A stretch of DNA of 64,000 nt from Pseudonocardia sp. ICBG1293 (GCF_020131355.1 NZ_JAHLEL010000014.1:372001-436000), one strand, 5' to 3'. Positions 1 to 9,049 are shown, counted from the stretch's first letter. Numbers and translations: made by a program. Notes: generated from the letters alone by a model not told the origin.

Positions 1-558
1 TCCCCAGGCCGCGGCCGAAGGCGTTCGGGATGCGCTCGGCCACGCCGATCCGCAGGTAGTGCATCGACCACCGGACACGGTGCCGTCGGCGTGCACCTCG
101 CGGTACTTCACCCCGAGGGTGCACTCGACGAACTTGGTCGCCATGCTCAGCAGACCGGCGACGATCATCCAGAAGGTCGCGCCCGGCCCGCCGACGGTGA
201 CCGCGACGCCGACCCCGGCGATGTTGCCGAGCCCGACGGTCCCGGACAGGGCGGAGGCCAGCGCCTGGAAATGGGTGATCTCCCCCGGCTCGTCGCGACG
301 GGTGTAGCGGCCGCGGACGATGCGCAGGGCGAGCCCGATGTTGCGGAACTGGACGAACCCGAAGTACAGGGTGAACAGCACGCCCGCCAGGATCAGCCAG
401 CCGACGATGATCGGGAAGTCGGCGCCGAGGACGGTCACCTCGTAGAAGACGATGCCGGACAGCCCGGAGGAGATGGGGTCGAACACCGAGTTGATCGAGT
501 TCTCGATGTTCTCGAGCACGCCGGGTTGCGACGGCACCGTGGACGGGAGGGAGGACAT
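1..558 (-). CDS. Na+/alanine (AGCS) symporter, 5' part only
   Basis: The reverse strand reads from an ATG at 558 (M-S-S-L-P-S-T) into the window edge, giving about 186 residues without a stop. It contains the AGCS signature region (residues about 105-140: ALSGTVGLGNIAGVGVAV, then GGPGATFWM, then ATKFVECTLG), typical of sodium- or proton-coupled alanine/glycine carriers in the cytoplasmic membrane. A first membrane span lies at about residues 40-62 (ADFPIIVGWLILAGVLF). The family is usually 450-550 aa, so about the N-terminal third is present. An AGGGAGG-like ribosome binding site is not obvious, but the start matches the family N-terminus. The gene is the last of a leftward series and is separated from hemH by about 120 bp, so it probably has its own promoter. 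Substrate specificity cannot be told from this part. Confidence 0.85.
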   Translation of the reverse strand, partial: MSSLPSTVPSQPGVLENIENSINSVFDPISSGLSGIVFYEVTVLGADFPIIVGWLILAGVLFTLYFGFVQFRNIGLALRIVRGRYTRRDEPGEITHFQALASALSGTVGLGNIAGVGVAVTVGGPGATFWMIVAGLLSMATKFVECTLGVKYREVHADGTVSGGRCTTCGSAWPSASRTPSAAAWG

Positions 559-678
559 GATCGGCTACCTCACCCGATCGCCACTCGAACCGCAACAATC
601 CGGACGAACAGTTACATGATCGTCCTTATCGGGCAGTGACACCGGCCGGATCGCCGGGGCGCCACGGCCGGCCGCGGG

Positions 679-1746
679 TCAGCTCGGCCGGGCGGGCCGA
701 CGCTGCGGTACGCAGCAGTCCACCGCGCACGGCGCCCCGTTGCGGGTGCACCCCGCGGACGGGCCGGTGCCCAGCCGCCGGGCGGGGACGCCGTCGGTGT
801 GCTCCCGCACCAGCTCGACGACCATGTCGGCGAAGCGCGGGTCCGGCCCGGCCGTGGTGGCCCTGGCGAACCCCATGCCGTGCTCGGCGGCGCGCTCGGC
901 CGCCTCGTTGTCCAGGTCCCAGACGACCTCGACGTGGTCGGACACGAACCCGACCGGCGCGACGACGACCGCGGGCACCCCCTTGGCGTGCAGGTCATCG
1001 ATGTGGTCGACGATGTCGGGCTCCAGCCACGGCACCTGCGGCGGCCCCGAGCGGGACTGCCAGACCACGTCGAACTCGTCGGCACCGACCTGGGCGGCGA
1101 CCAGCGCCGCGGCCTCGGCGACCTGGCGCGAGTAGCGGTGCCCGCCGTCGGCGGGTGTCCCGGCGGCCGTGTCGGCCGATGTCGGGATGGAGTGCGCGGT
1201 GAACACCAGACGCGCCGCGTCCCGGAGGTCCTCGGGCAGCTGTGCCCAGGCGGCCCGCACCGCGTCGGCGTTCGCGCGCACGAAGTCCGGGTGGTCGTGG
1301 AAGTGGCGCAGCTTGACCAGCTCGGGGGCCGCGACGCCGACCGCGTCACGGGCCCGGGCGATGTCCTCGTGGTACTGTCGGCAGGCCGAGTAGCCACCGT
1401 AGGCGCTGGTCGCGAACACCAGGGCCCGGCCGACCCCGGCCTCGGTCATCTCCCGCACCGTGTCCTCGGCGAAGGGTCGCCAGTTGCGGTTGCCGAAGTA
1501 CACCGGCAGGTCCGTGCGCGCGGTGATCGCCGCGACCAGCTCCCGGTTGCGGGCGTTGATCGGTGACACCCCGCCGAAGTGCTGGTAGTGCTCCTCGACG
1601 GCGTCGAGCCGCTCCGGCGGTACCCCGCGGCCCCGCGTCACGTTCTCCAGGAACGGTCGGACCTCGTCGGGGGCCTCGGGGCCGCCGAAGCTGAGCAGCA
1701 GGATGGCGTCGAACTGTTCGGGCACGCGCCCGATTATCGACGCCAC
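679..1746 (-). CDS. hemH: Ferrochelatase (coproporphyrin ferrochelatase type)
   Basis: Inserts ferrous iron into the porphyrin at the end of haem synthesis. In actinobacteria this family (CpfC) acts on coproporphyrin III. The 355-aa protein has the family start ([21 protein letters not shown], here split: LLLSFGGPE at about 16-24), the FGGVSPIN motif at about 57-64 and the metal-binding His in VFTAHSIP (H185). Near the C-terminus Cys333, Cys340 and Cys344/345 (C-x6-C-x3-CC) resemble the [2Fe-2S] ligands known in actinobacterial ferrochelatases. The gene starts with GTG 22 bp after the inhA stop, so it is probably co-transcribed with fabG and inhA. A second GTG at 1725 is a possible alternative start. 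The order fabG-inhA-hemH is conserved in mycobacteria. Confidence 0.93.
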   Translation of the reverse strand: MASIIGRVPEQFDAILLLSFGGPEAPDEVRPFLENVTRGRGVPPERLDAVEEHYQHFGGVSPINARNRELVAAITARTDLPVYFGNRNWRPFAEDTVREMTEAGVGRALVFATSAYGGYSACRQYHEDIARARDAVGVAAPELVKLRHFHDHPDFVRANADAVRAAWAQLPEDLRDAARLVFTAHSIPTSADTAAGTPADGGHRYSRQVAEAAALVAAQVGADEFDVVWQSRSGPPQVPWLEPDIVDHIDDLHAKGVPAVVVAPVGFVSDHVEVVWDLDNEAAERAAEHGMGFARATTAGPDPRFADMVVELVREHTDGVPARRLGTGPSAGCTRNGAPCAVDCCVPQRRPARPS

Positions 1747-1768
1747 CCGGTGCGCGCGCTCCCCGGCC

Positions 1769-2545
1769 TCACACGCCGACGGCGTGCACCCCGCCGTCGG
1801 CCATGATCATCGAGCCGGTGGTGGTGGGCATCCAGTCCGAGAGCGCCGCGCAGACGGTCCTCGCGACCGGCACCGGGTCGTTCATGTCCCAGCCGAGCGG
1901 GGCGCGCTTGTCCCAGACGTCCTCGAACGCGGCGAACCCCGGGATCGACCGGGCGGCCATCGTCCGCACCGGGCCCGCGGCGACCAGGTTGACCCGGATG
2001 CCGTCGCGGCCCAGCTCACGGGCCAGGTAGCGGGTGACCGACTCCAGCGCGGACTTGGCGACGCCCATCCAGTCGTAGGCCGGCCAGGCCTGCCGGTTGT
2101 CGAAGTCCATGCCGACGATCGATCCGCCGGGACCCATCAGCGGCTTGCACGCCACGGCCAGGGACTTCAGCGAGTAGGCGCTGACCTGGATCGTGGTGGC
2201 GACGTCCTCCCACTCGGCCGTCAGGAAGGCCCCCTCGCCGAGCGCACCGGCCGGGGCGAAGCCGATCGAGTGCAGCACGCCGTCCAGGCGGGGCTCGTCA
2301 CCCAGGTGCGGGGAGATCCGCTCGACCAGCGAGTCGAGCTGGCCCTGGTCGGACACGTCCAGCTCGACGACCGGTGCGGGCTTCGGCAGCCGCTGCGCGA
2401 TCCGCTCGACCAGACGCATCCGGCCGAAGCCGGTGAGCACGACCTCGGCGCCCTGCTCCTGGGCGATCTTGGCGGAGTGGAAGGCCAGCGAGGCGTCGGT
2501 GATCACACCGGTGATCAGCAGCCGCTTGCCGTCGAGCAGTCCCAT
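1769..2545 (-). CDS. inhA: NADH-dependent enoyl-ACP reductase (InhA/FabI)
   Basis: Catalyses the last reduction of each fatty-acid elongation cycle (FAS II). The 258-aa SDR-type protein begins [20 protein letters not shown], which holds the nucleotide-binding loop of the FabI/InhA family ([10 protein letters not shown]). Catalytic residues line up with mycobacterial InhA: Tyr157 and Lys164 in [12 protein letters not shown], with Ser93 in HSIGFAP. The start ATG at 2545 fits the family N-terminus. It lies 75 bp after the fabG stop and 22 bp before hemH, so the three genes probably form one operon. If the host lacks mycolic acids, the enzyme serves ordinary fatty-acid synthesis. The sequence cannot show whether longer acyl chains are used. 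Confidence 0.95.
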   Translation of the reverse strand: MGLLDGKRLLITGVITDASLAFHSAKIAQEQGAEVVLTGFGRMRLVERIAQRLPKPAPVVELDVSDQGQLDSLVERISPHLGDEPRLDGVLHSIGFAPAGALGEGAFLTAEWEDVATTIQVSAYSLKSLAVACKPLMGPGGSIVGMDFDNRQAWPAYDWMGVAKSALESVTRYLARELGRDGIRVNLVAAGPVRTMAARSIPGFAAFEDVWDKRAPLGWDMNDPVPVARTVCAALSDWMPTTTGSMIMADGGVHAVGV

Positions 2546-2619
2546 GACGTCCTTTCGAGAGTTCTGCGGGGCCGGGGCCGCGGTGGGCCCGGTGTCGATG
2601 GTCGCTCCGCGAGCGACGC

Positions 2620-3330
2620 TCAGTGCCCCATGCCCATGCCGCCGTCGACCGGGACGACCGCCCCGGTGACGTAGCCGGCGCCGGGCGAGGCGAGGAAGGT
2701 GACGACCGAGGCGATCTCGTCGGTGTCGGCGTAGCGGGCCAGCGGGATGGTCCCCAGGATCTCCGTGCGCCGCTTCTCGGGCAGCGCGCGGGTCATGTCG
2801 GTGTCGACGAACCCCGGGGCGACGACGTTCGCGGTGATGCCCCGGCTGCCGAGCTCGCGGGCGACCGAGCGGGCCAGCCCGACCAGGCCGGACTTCGAGG
2901 CCGCGTAGTTGACCTGGCCCGCCGAGCCACTGAACCCCACGACCGACGACACGAAGATCATCCGGCCCGTCCTCGCCTTCAGCATGCCGCGGGAGGCGCG
3001 CTTGGCGACCCGGTAGGCCGCGGTCAGATTGGCGTCGACGACCTTGGTGAACGAGTCCTCGGCCATCCGCATGAGCAGCCCGTCGTCGGTGATCCCGGCG
3101 TTGGACACCAGGATCTCGACCGGGCCGTGCGCGGCCTCGGCCTCGGTGAACGCGGCGTCGACGGACCCGGCGTCGGTCACGTCGCAGTGCACCGGCAGCA
3201 GCCCGTCCCCGATGTCGTCCTTCCCAGAGCGGTAGGTCACCGCCACCTGGTCGCCCTGGGCGGCGAACGCTCTCGCGATCGCCAGCCCGATGCCGCGGTT
3301 TCCTCCGGTCACCAGCACGCTGCGTCCCAC
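2620..3330 (-). CDS. fabG: 3-oxoacyl-ACP reductase FabG (MabA type)
   Basis: NADPH-dependent reductase of beta-ketoacyl-ACP, the first reduction in FAS II. The classical SDR signatures are present: cofactor motif TGGNRGIG (residues 8-15), NAG at about 78-80, catalytic Ser in FVSSVVGFSG (about 128) and Tyr142/Lys146 in NYAASKSG. I chose the GTG at 3330 (VGRSVLVTGGN..., 236 aa) because it matches the mycobacterial FabG1 N-terminus (SRSVLVTGGNRGIG). The longest open frame starts at 3441, but that would overlap the VWA gene that ends at 3398. No clear Shine-Dalgarno precedes 3330, so the start is uncertain by a few codons. The first gene of the fabG-inhA-hemH set. Confidence 0.93.
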   Translation of the reverse strand: MGRSVLVTGGNRGIGLAIARAFAAQGDQVAVTYRSGKDDIGDGLLPVHCDVTDAGSVDAAFTEAEAAHGPVEILVSNAGITDDGLLMRMAEDSFTKVVDANLTAAYRVAKRASRGMLKARTGRMIFVSSVVGFSGSAGQVNYAASKSGLVGLARSVARELGSRGITANVVAPGFVDTDMTRALPEKRRTEILGTIPLARYADTDEIASVVTFLASPGAGYVTGAVVPVDGGMGMGH

Positions 3331-3397
3331 GGGGGGAGAACCTAACGCACTACCGGCCGGTACCCGTCGGCGGAGATCACCCTCACCGCGGGCCGGG

Positions 3398-4387
3398 TCA
3401 CGGCAGCCGCCGCCCGAGCAGGATGCCCGCACCGAGCCCACCGATCAGCAGCACGAAGCCGCCGACCATCCACGGCCTGCTCGCGTCGACCTCGCGTTCC
3501 TCGTAGCCCAGCGCCTCGGACAGGTCGGAGTAGACCGCGCGCAGCTCGGACTCGGTGGCGGCGGTGAAGAACCGTCCGCCCGAGAGCTGCGCGATGCGCT
3601 CCATCGAGGCGTCGTCGACGGCGACCGGGGTCCGCCCGCCGTCCAGCTCGATCGTGCCGTAGCTGGTGCCGAACGAGATCGTGGACACGGGGATGCCGCG
3701 GTTCTTCGCCTCGGTGGCCGCGGTGAACGAGCCACGCGGCTCGGTCTCCCCGTCCGGCCCCGGCACGGTCTGGGTGCCGTCGGAGAGCAGCACGATCCGG
3801 GCGGGCGGCGGCACGCCCTCGGCGTCCGGCCCGCCCTGCAGCGACCGGGAGAACGTGTCGATCGACTGCATCGCGGTGAAGATCGCCTCACCGGTCGCGG
3901 TGGACTCGGCGAGCTGCAGGTTGTCCACGCCGTTCTTCACCGCGCTGCGGTCGGTCGTGGGCGACACCAGCACCGCCGCCGTCCCGGCGAAGGACACCAG
4001 CCCCAGGTTCACACCCGGGGTGAGCTGGTCGGCGAACTGCTTGGCCGCGGCCTGCGCCGCGGCCAGCCGGGTCGGGGCGACGTCGGTGGCCTTCATCGAC
4101 AGCGACACGTCGATCACCAGCATCACCGTGGCCCGGTTGCGGGGCACCTTCGCCGTCGCCTGCGGCCCGGCGAGCGCCACGGTCAGTACGGCCAGGGCCG
4201 CGATCAGCGCGATCGCCGGGAGGTGCCGCCACCGGCCGGGCCGCTTCGGGGCGACCGAGTCCAGCAGCTCCAGGTTGGTGAACCGGACGACGTCCCGACG
4301 GCGCCGGCGCAGCAGCCACACGTAGGCCACGACGAGCCCGGCCACGACGAGCAGGCCGAGCAGCCACCAGGGGGCGGTGAAGGTCAT
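3398..4387 (-). CDS. VWA-domain membrane protein (Rv1481-like)
   Basis: A 329-aa protein with two N-terminal membrane spans (about 6-26 and 56-74), a von Willebrand A domain (about 86-280) and a C-terminal span (about 303-323). The metal-ion-dependent adhesion site D-x-S-x-S is intact (D93-V-S-L-S97). Such proteins act with MoxR AAA+ ATPases and DUF58 proteins as chaperone-like or stress-related membrane complexes; the client is unknown here. The start ATG (4387) overlaps the DUF58 stop as ATGA, showing translational coupling. The order moxR-DUF58-VWA next to fabG-inhA is the same as in Mycobacterium tuberculosis Rv1479-Rv1484. The ORF could extend to 4399, but the overlap supports 4387. Confidence 0.9.
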   Translation of the reverse strand: MTFTAPWWLLGLLVVAGLVVAYVWLLRRRRRDVVRFTNLELLDSVAPKRPGRWRHLPAIALIAALAVLTVALAGPQATAKVPRNRATVMLVIDVSLSMKATDVAPTRLAAAQAAAKQFADQLTPGVNLGLVSFAGTAAVLVSPTTDRSAVKNGVDNLQLAESTATGEAIFTAMQSIDTFSRSLQGGPDAEGVPPPARIVLLSDGTQTVPGPDGETEPRGSFTAATEAKNRGIPVSTISFGTSYGTIELDGGRTPVAVDDASMERIAQLSGGRFFTAATESELRAVYSDLSEALGYEEREVDASRPWMVGGFVLLIGGLGAGILLGRRLP

Positions 4388-5361
4388 GCCGGCCCCCACG
4401 GGGCCGCCGTGCCGCTGCCACGGGCCGCGGTACTGCTGCGCGGGGCCGCGGTACTGCTGCGCGGGGCCGCGGCGTGCTTGCGCGCGACGGCGAACCGCAC
4501 GATGTCGGCGACCCAGTCAGTGTCGGTCCGCAGCGTCAGGTGCCCGGCCCCGCAGCGGCGCAGCGCCGTGGCGACCCGGTCCCGGTGCTCGGCGGCGGCC
4601 GCGGCGAACTCGCGACGCAGCAGCGGCGTGGTGTCGACCTCGCGCTGCCGCCCGGTCTCGGGGTCGGCCAGGACGACGGTCCCGACATCGGGCAGCTCCA
4701 GCTCCCGCGGGTCGACGACCTCGATCGCGAGCAGCTCGTGCCGGGCCGAGAGTGCCCGCAGCGACCGCTCCCAGACGGGCTCGCCGAGGAAGTCCGACAC
4801 CACGACGACCAGCCCGCGCCGGCGCGGAGGGCGGCGCAGCTCGTCGAGGGCACCGGCCAGGTCACCGCGGACGCCCTCCACGGCCGCGGGCATGGTGGCC
4901 ACCCGGCGGACCAGGCCGCGGGCGTGCGCCAGGCCGCCGCGGGCCGGCAGCCGCAGCGTCGTCTCCCCGTTCGCGACGACGGCACCGAGCCGGTTCCCGC
5001 CGCCGGTGGTCAGCTGCGCGACCGCGGTCAGCCCGGCCAGTGCCAGGTGCCGCTTGTCGGTGCGGGCGGTGCCGTAGTCGATGCTGCGCGACAGGTCCAC
5101 CACCGCCCAGGTCTCCAGCTCCCGGTCGGCGACCGTCTCCCGCACGTGCGGCGCGGTCGTGCGGGCGGTGACCGACCAGTCCATCCGGCGGACGTCGTCA
5201 CCGGGCTGGTACGGGCGCGCGTCGCCGGGCTCGGTGCCCGGACCGGGCAGCAGCCCGATGTGGTTGCCCTGGAGCAGGCCGTCGAGACGCCGCCGGACGG
5301 TGAGCTCCAGGGTCCGCAGGGACGCCTCGAGCCGGACGAGGTCGGGGGACCCCGCCGTCAC
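4384..5361 (-). CDS. DUF58 domain protein, partner of MoxR
   Basis: Predicted 325-aa cytosolic DUF58 protein starting at GTG 5361, which overlaps the moxR stop as GTGA. The DUF58 core is clear: PGDDVRRMDWSVTART at about residues 55-70 and a VWA-like segment with VVDLSRSIDYG (about 90-100) and VVVVSDFLGEP (about 185-195). The family is always found with MoxR ATPases and often with VWA proteins; its molecular role is not established. The last 30 or so residues are low-complexity and contain a 7-residue tandem repeat (AAPRSST twice, then AARGSGT) encoded by a 21-bp DNA repeat. Members usually lack this tail. Coupled on both sides by 4-base overlaps. Confidence 0.9.
   Translation of the reverse strand: MTAGSPDLVRLEASLRTLELTVRRRLDGLLQGNHIGLLPGPGTEPGDARPYQPGDDVRRMDWSVTARTTAPHVRETVADRELETWAVVDLSRSIDYGTARTDKRHLALAGLTAVAQLTTGGGNRLGAVVANGETTLRLPARGGLAHARGLVRRVATMPAAVEGVRGDLAGALDELRRPPRRRGLVVVVSDFLGEPVWERSLRALSARHELLAIEVVDPRELELPDVGTVVLADPETGRQREVDTTPLLRREFAAAAAEHRDRVATALRRCGAGHLTLRTDTDWVADIVRFAVARKHAAAPRSSTAAPRSSTAARGSGTAAPWGPA
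4422..4472. repeat. 21-bp tandem repeat in the 3' end of the DUF58 gene
   Basis: The 21-bp unit beginning GGGCCGCGGTACTGCTGCGC occurs at 4422 and 4443 and is followed by 9 bases of a third copy. On the coding (minus) strand it adds a heptapeptide repeat to the tail of the DUF58 protein. The unit length keeps the frame, so copy number could vary between strains without harming the protein. Confidence 0.85.
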
Positions 5362-6437
5362 GCCGGGCCCTGGCCCGCGCCCGGCGCGGGCGGCGGCCAC
5401 GCCGACGACGCGGCATCGGGGGCTCCCCCGGGCCGGGCACTGACCTGGGGCAGCGGAACCGTCTGCAGGACCCGGGTCACGATGTGGTCGACCGGCACCT
5501 GGTCGGCGATCGCGTCGTAGGACAGCACGAGACGGTGCCGCAGCACGTCCGGCGCGACCTCCAGCACGTCCTGCGGGAGCACGTAGTCACGGCCGCGGAC
5601 CAGGGCCAGCGCCCGGGCGGCGGACACGATGCCCAGCGACGCGCGCGGCGAGGCGCCGTAGGCGATCCAGGACGCGACGTCGGCCAGGCCGTGCTCGGAC
5701 GGCAGCCGGGTCGCGACGACCAGCCGCACGACGTAGTCGACCAGGGCGTGGTGCACGAACACGTCCGCCGCGGTGCGCTGCAGGCGGACCAGCTCGTCGG
5801 GGGTGAGGACCTGGGAGGGCGACGGCGGCGTCGAGCCCATCCGGTAGATGATCTCCCGCTCCTCCTCGACGCCCGGGTACTCGATGATGAGCTTGAACAG
5901 GAAGCGGTCGCGCTGCGCCTCGGGCAGCGGGTAGACGCCCTCGTTCTCGATCGGGTTCTGGGTGGCGAGCACCAGGAACGGGTCGGGCATCGGGTGGTCG
6001 CGGCCGGCCAGGGAGAGCTTGCGCTCGGCCATCACCTCGAGCATCGCCGACTGCACCTTCGCCGGTGCACGGTTGATCTCGTCCGCGAGCACGAAGTTGG
6101 CGACGACCGGACCCAGCTCGACGTCGAACTCCTCGCGCCCCTGCCGGTAGATCCGGGTGCCGAGGATGTCGGCGGGCACCAGGTCGGGGGTGAACTGCAG
6201 CCGGGAGAAGCTGCCGCCCACGACCGTCGCGAACGTCTCCACCGCGAGGGTCTTCGCGACGCCGGGCACGCCCTCCAGGAGCAGGTGCCCCTTGGCGAGG
6301 AGCCCCACCAGCATCCGTTCGACCAGCCGGTCCTGACCGACGACCACCCGCTTCACCTCGAGCACCGCTCGCTCGAGCCGCTCGGCGTCGCGGGCGGGGG
6401 TGATCGGGTCCGGACCGGTCGGGGCAGTCGTGCTCAC
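5358..6437 (-). CDS. MoxR-family AAA+ ATPase
   Basis: AAA+ ATPase of the MoxR branch, 359 aa from GTG 6437 (VSTTAPTGPDPITPAR). Walker A is GVPGVAKT (about residues 58-65), Walker B is VLADEINRAPAK (about 115-126) with the family ATQNPIENEGVYPLPEAQ motif, then the sensor/arginine-finger stretch RDRFLFK. The C-terminal AAA_lid ends ...LPQVSARPGGAP. MoxR ATPases are thought to act as chaperones with VWA and DUF58 partners, which follow directly. The open frame continues far upstream on this strand (to 8216), but that extension is antisense to the dihydroxyacetone kinase gene and is a GC-rich shadow. First gene of a leftward operon and divergent from the kinase gene at 6549. Confidence 0.92.
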   Translation of the reverse strand: MSTTAPTGPDPITPARDAERLERAVLEVKRVVVGQDRLVERMLVGLLAKGHLLLEGVPGVAKTLAVETFATVVGGSFSRLQFTPDLVPADILGTRIYRQGREEFDVELGPVVANFVLADEINRAPAKVQSAMLEVMAERKLSLAGRDHPMPDPFLVLATQNPIENEGVYPLPEAQRDRFLFKLIIEYPGVEEEREIIYRMGSTPPSPSQVLTPDELVRLQRTAADVFVHHALVDYVVRLVVATRLPSEHGLADVASWIAYGASPRASLGIVSAARALALVRGRDYVLPQDVLEVAPDVLRHRLVLSYDAIADQVPVDHIVTRVLQTVPLPQVSARPGGAPDAASSAWPPPAPGAGQGPA

Positions 6438-6500
6438 GGTCCCATCCCACCGCGTCGGCCGTGTGGGGGCGGTGAGGCGTCGCGCCGTGCGCCCACAGGA

Positions 6501-6516
6501 ATTCCTATAGGATCTA
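6501..6516. promoter_or_regulatory. Palindromic operator, copy 1 (GntR/FCD type)
   Basis: ATTCCTATAGGATCTA, with the perfect palindrome TCCTATAGGA at 6503-6512. A near-identical site lies at 9796-9811. Both end 33 bases before a start codon, and both precede genes flanking the FCD-type regulator at 9046. That makes this regulator the likely binder. The match and spacing are seen; the regulator assignment is inference. Confidence 0.75.
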
Positions 6517-6548
6517 GGCTTCTGGTCGACGCCGACGAGGAGACCGCG

Positions 6549-8300
6549 ATGACGCGCCTGTTCAACGACCCGGACGAGTTCGCCACCGAGATGACCGCGG
6601 GGCTGGTCGCGGCCTCGGCGCGCTGGCTGCGCGCGGCCCCGGGTGGTGTCGTCCGGTCCACCGAGTCCTCCGTGCCCACGGTCGCGCTGGTGGTCGGCGG
6701 CGGGTCCGGCCACTACCCCGCCTTCGCCGGCCTGGTCGGTCCCGGCCTGGCACACGGGGCCGCGATGGGGAACCTGTTCGCGTCCCCGTCGACCGCGCAG
6801 GTGCACGGCGTCGCCGCCGCCGCCGACCGCGGCCGGGGGGTGCTGCTGTCCTACGGCAACTACGCCGGTGACGTCCTGAACTTCGACGCCGCCCAGCAAC
6901 GCCTGCGCGAGGCCGGGGTGGACTGCCGCACCGTGGTGGTGACCGACGACGTCTCCAGCGCCGCCGACCCCGCGCTGCGCCGGGGGATCGCCGGCGACCT
7001 GTGCGTGTTCAAGGTCGCCGGCGCGGCCTGCGAGGCCGGCCACGACCTCGACGACGTCGAGCGCCTGGCGCGGCTGGCCAACGAGCGGACCCGCTCGCTC
7101 GGCGTCGCCTTCGACGGGTGCACCCTGCCCGGCGCCGACGAGCCGCTGTTCACCGTCCCGACCGGGCGGATGGCGGTGGGTCTGGGCATCCACGGCGAGC
7201 CCGGCATCGAGGAGACCGCCGTCCCGACCGCGGACGGGCTGGCCTCGCTGCTGGTCGACGGGCTGCTGGCCGAGCGACCCGCGGGCGCGGGGAGCCGGGT
7301 GGTGCCGATCCTGAACGGGCTCGGCTCGGTCAAGTACGAGGAGCTGTTCGTGGTCTACCGCGCGGTGCACCGGCTGCTCGGCGAGGCCGGGCTGACGGTC
7401 GTCGACCCCGAGGTGGGCGAGTTCTGCACCAGCTTCGACATGGCAGGCGCCTCGCTGACCCTGCTCTGGCTCGACGACGGGCCGGGCGGCGAGCTGGAGA
7501 CCCTGTGGACCGCACCCTGCGACACCCCCGGGTTCCGCCGCGGCGCGGTGCCCGCCGGGCACCGGGCCCTCGGCGCGGCCGCGTCGGCCGCCGACGCGGC
7601 CACCGCGTCGGCGTCGGCGTCGGGGACCGGCCCGGCACCCGCCACCGCCCCCGGCTCCCCCGCGTCCCGGGCCTGCGGGCAGCGGGTCGCCACGGCGCTG
7701 GACGCCGTCGCCGTCGTGCTCGACGCCGAGGCGGACGCACTCGGCCAGCTGGACCGCGTCGCCGGCGACGGCGACCACGGGATCGGCATGGCGCGCGGTG
7801 GCCGGGCCGCCCGCGACGCCGCCGCGGCGGCGGCCGACGCGGGCGCCGGGGCCGGGACCGTGCTCCGGCACGCCGCCGCCGCGCGGGGCGACCGCGCGGG
7901 CGGTGCGTCCGGGGCGATCTGGGCCGCGCTGCTCGAAGCCGTCGGCGCCGCCCTCGGCGACACCGACGCCCCGGACGCGGCCGCCGTCGCCGCGGCGGTC
8001 CACGACGGCGGGCGCGCCGTCACCGACGCCGGGGGTGCGGCGGTCGGCGACAAGACCATGGTCGACGCGATCGTCCCGTTCACCACGGTGCTCGGTGAGC
8101 GCGTCGCCGCCGGTACCGGCCTCGCCGCGGCGTGGGCGGCCGCCGCCGACGCCGCCGAGGAGGCCGCCGGGGCCACGGCGCGGCTGACCGCCCGGATCGG
8201 GCGTGCCCGTGCCCACGGCGAGCGCAGCATCGGCACGCCCGATCCCGGCGCGGTGTCGTTCGCGCTGGTGGTGCGGGCCGCCGGGGACCGTCTGTGCTGA
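6549..8300 (+). CDS. Dihydroxyacetone/erythrulose kinase (DhaK-DhaL fusion)
   Basis: ATP-dependent kinase of the single-chain DAK type, 583 aa. The N-terminal DhaK domain has GGGSGH (50-55) and the His that binds the ketone substrate covalently (H215 in GIHGEPGIEE). The C-terminal DhaL domain (from about 375) has the nucleotide/Mg motif GDGDHGIG. A roughly 35-residue Ala/Ser/Pro-rich linker joins them. Substrates in the family include dihydroxyacetone, L- or D-erythrulose and related C3-C4 ketoses. The next gene is TIM-like, so a 4-carbon ketose phosphate route (LerK/LerI-like) fits better than simple glycerone use. Start ATG 6549 has GAGGAG upstream and lies 32 bases after the end of an FCD-type operator. 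The stop overlaps the next start by 7 bases. Confidence 0.88.
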   Translation: MTRLFNDPDEFATEMTAGLVAASARWLRAAPGGVVRSTESSVPTVALVVGGGSGHYPAFAGLVGPGLAHGAAMGNLFASPSTAQVHGVAAAADRGRGVLLSYGNYAGDVLNFDAAQQRLREAGVDCRTVVVTDDVSSAADPALRRGIAGDLCVFKVAGAACEAGHDLDDVERLARLANERTRSLGVAFDGCTLPGADEPLFTVPTGRMAVGLGIHGEPGIEETAVPTADGLASLLVDGLLAERPAGAGSRVVPILNGLGSVKYEELFVVYRAVHRLLGEAGLTVVDPEVGEFCTSFDMAGASLTLLWLDDGPGGELETLWTAPCDTPGFRRGAVPAGHRALGAAASAADAATASASASGTGPAPATAPGSPASRACGQRVATALDAVAVVLDAEADALGQLDRVAGDGDHGIGMARGGRAARDAAAAAADAGAGAGTVLRHAAAARGDRAGGASGAIWAALLEAVGAALGDTDAPDAAAVAAAVHDGGRAVTDAGGAAVGDKTMVDAIVPFTTVLGERVAAGTGLAAAWAAAADAAEEAAGATARLTARIGRARAHGERSIGTPDPGAVSFALVVRAAGDRLC

Positions 8301-9049
8301 TCGGGACCAGCTTCAAGACCTACTTCTCGCACGCCCGCACCTGCTCCTGGCTCCGCGAGGTGGCCGCGCTCGCCGTCCGGCACCCCGCCGTCGCCTCGGG
8401 GACGGCCGCGCTGTTCGCCCTGCCGCAGTTCCCGTCGATCCCGGAGTCGGTCCGGATCGCACGGCCGGCCGGGATCGCCGTCGGCGCCCAGACCCTCGCC
8501 GTCCACGACGAGGGCCCCTGGACCGGCGAGGTGTCCGGCGCGGTGCTCGCCGAGCTCGGCGCCACCCTGGCCGAGGTCGGGCACGCCGAGCGGCGCACCC
8601 ACTTCGGCGAGACCGACGACGTCGTCGCCGCGAAGACCCACGCGGCCCTGCGCAACGGGCTCACCCCGGTGCTGTGCGGCGGCGAGTCCGGGCACACCGG
8701 GCCCGGCCGGGCCGCCGACGTCGTGCGCGCCCAGGTCGACCACGCCCTGGCGCCGGCCAGGGCGGCGGGCCACGAGGGCGCCGTGGTGGTCGCCTACGAG
8801 CCGGTGTGGGCGATCGGCGCGCCCGCGCCCGCGCCGGTCGAGCACGTCCGCCGGGTCGGGTCCGCGCTGCGTGCGCACGTCGGGGAAGTCGCGGGGTCGG
8901 CGGTCCTCTACGGTGGGAGCGCGGGACCGGGCCTGCTGCCCCGGATCGCCGACGGGGTCGACGGCCTGTTCCTCGGCCGCTTCGCCCACGACCCGCGCGC
9001 CGTCGCCCTGATCCTCGACGAGGTCGCCGCCCTGGAGGGAGCCCGATGA
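8294..9049 (+). CDS. Triosephosphate-isomerase-like tetrulose phosphate isomerase
   Basis: 251-aa TIM-fold isomerase from GTG 8294 (MLIGTSFKTYFSH). Family catalytic elements are visible: the substrate-binding Lys near the start (SFKTY replaces the usual N-x-K), catalytic His in GHAERR (about residue 97), catalytic Glu in YEPVWAIG (about 169) and the phosphate loop LYGGSAGP. It lies in an operon with a DAK-type kinase and a FCD regulator and is not a housekeeping tpiA context. A role like L-erythrulose-1-phosphate isomerase (LerI) is therefore likely, although the exact sugar is inferred. It overlaps the kinase gene by 7 bases and the regulator gene by 4 (ATGA). Confidence 0.82.
   Translation: MLIGTSFKTYFSHARTCSWLREVAALAVRHPAVASGTAALFALPQFPSIPESVRIARPAGIAVGAQTLAVHDEGPWTGEVSGAVLAELGATLAEVGHAERRTHFGETDDVVAAKTHAALRNGLTPVLCGGESGHTGPGRAADVVRAQVDHALAPARAAGHEGAVVVAYEPVWAIGAPAPAPVEHVRRVGSALRAHVGEVAGSAVLYGGSAGPGLLPRIADGVDGLFLGRFAHDPRAVALILDEVAALEGAR

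Noticed and set aside
3331..3441. Longer fabG starting at 3441
   Set aside because: It would overlap the VWA gene by 44 bp and add an Arg/Gly/Cys-rich stretch not found in FabG proteins.
5484..6548. Long N-terminal extension of the dihydroxyacetone kinase frame
   Set aside because: It is antisense to moxR. The family N-terminus, ribosome site and operator all place the start at 6549.
6438..8216. N-terminal extension of the MoxR frame
   Set aside because: Antisense to the kinase gene. The MoxR fold begins after GTG 6437.
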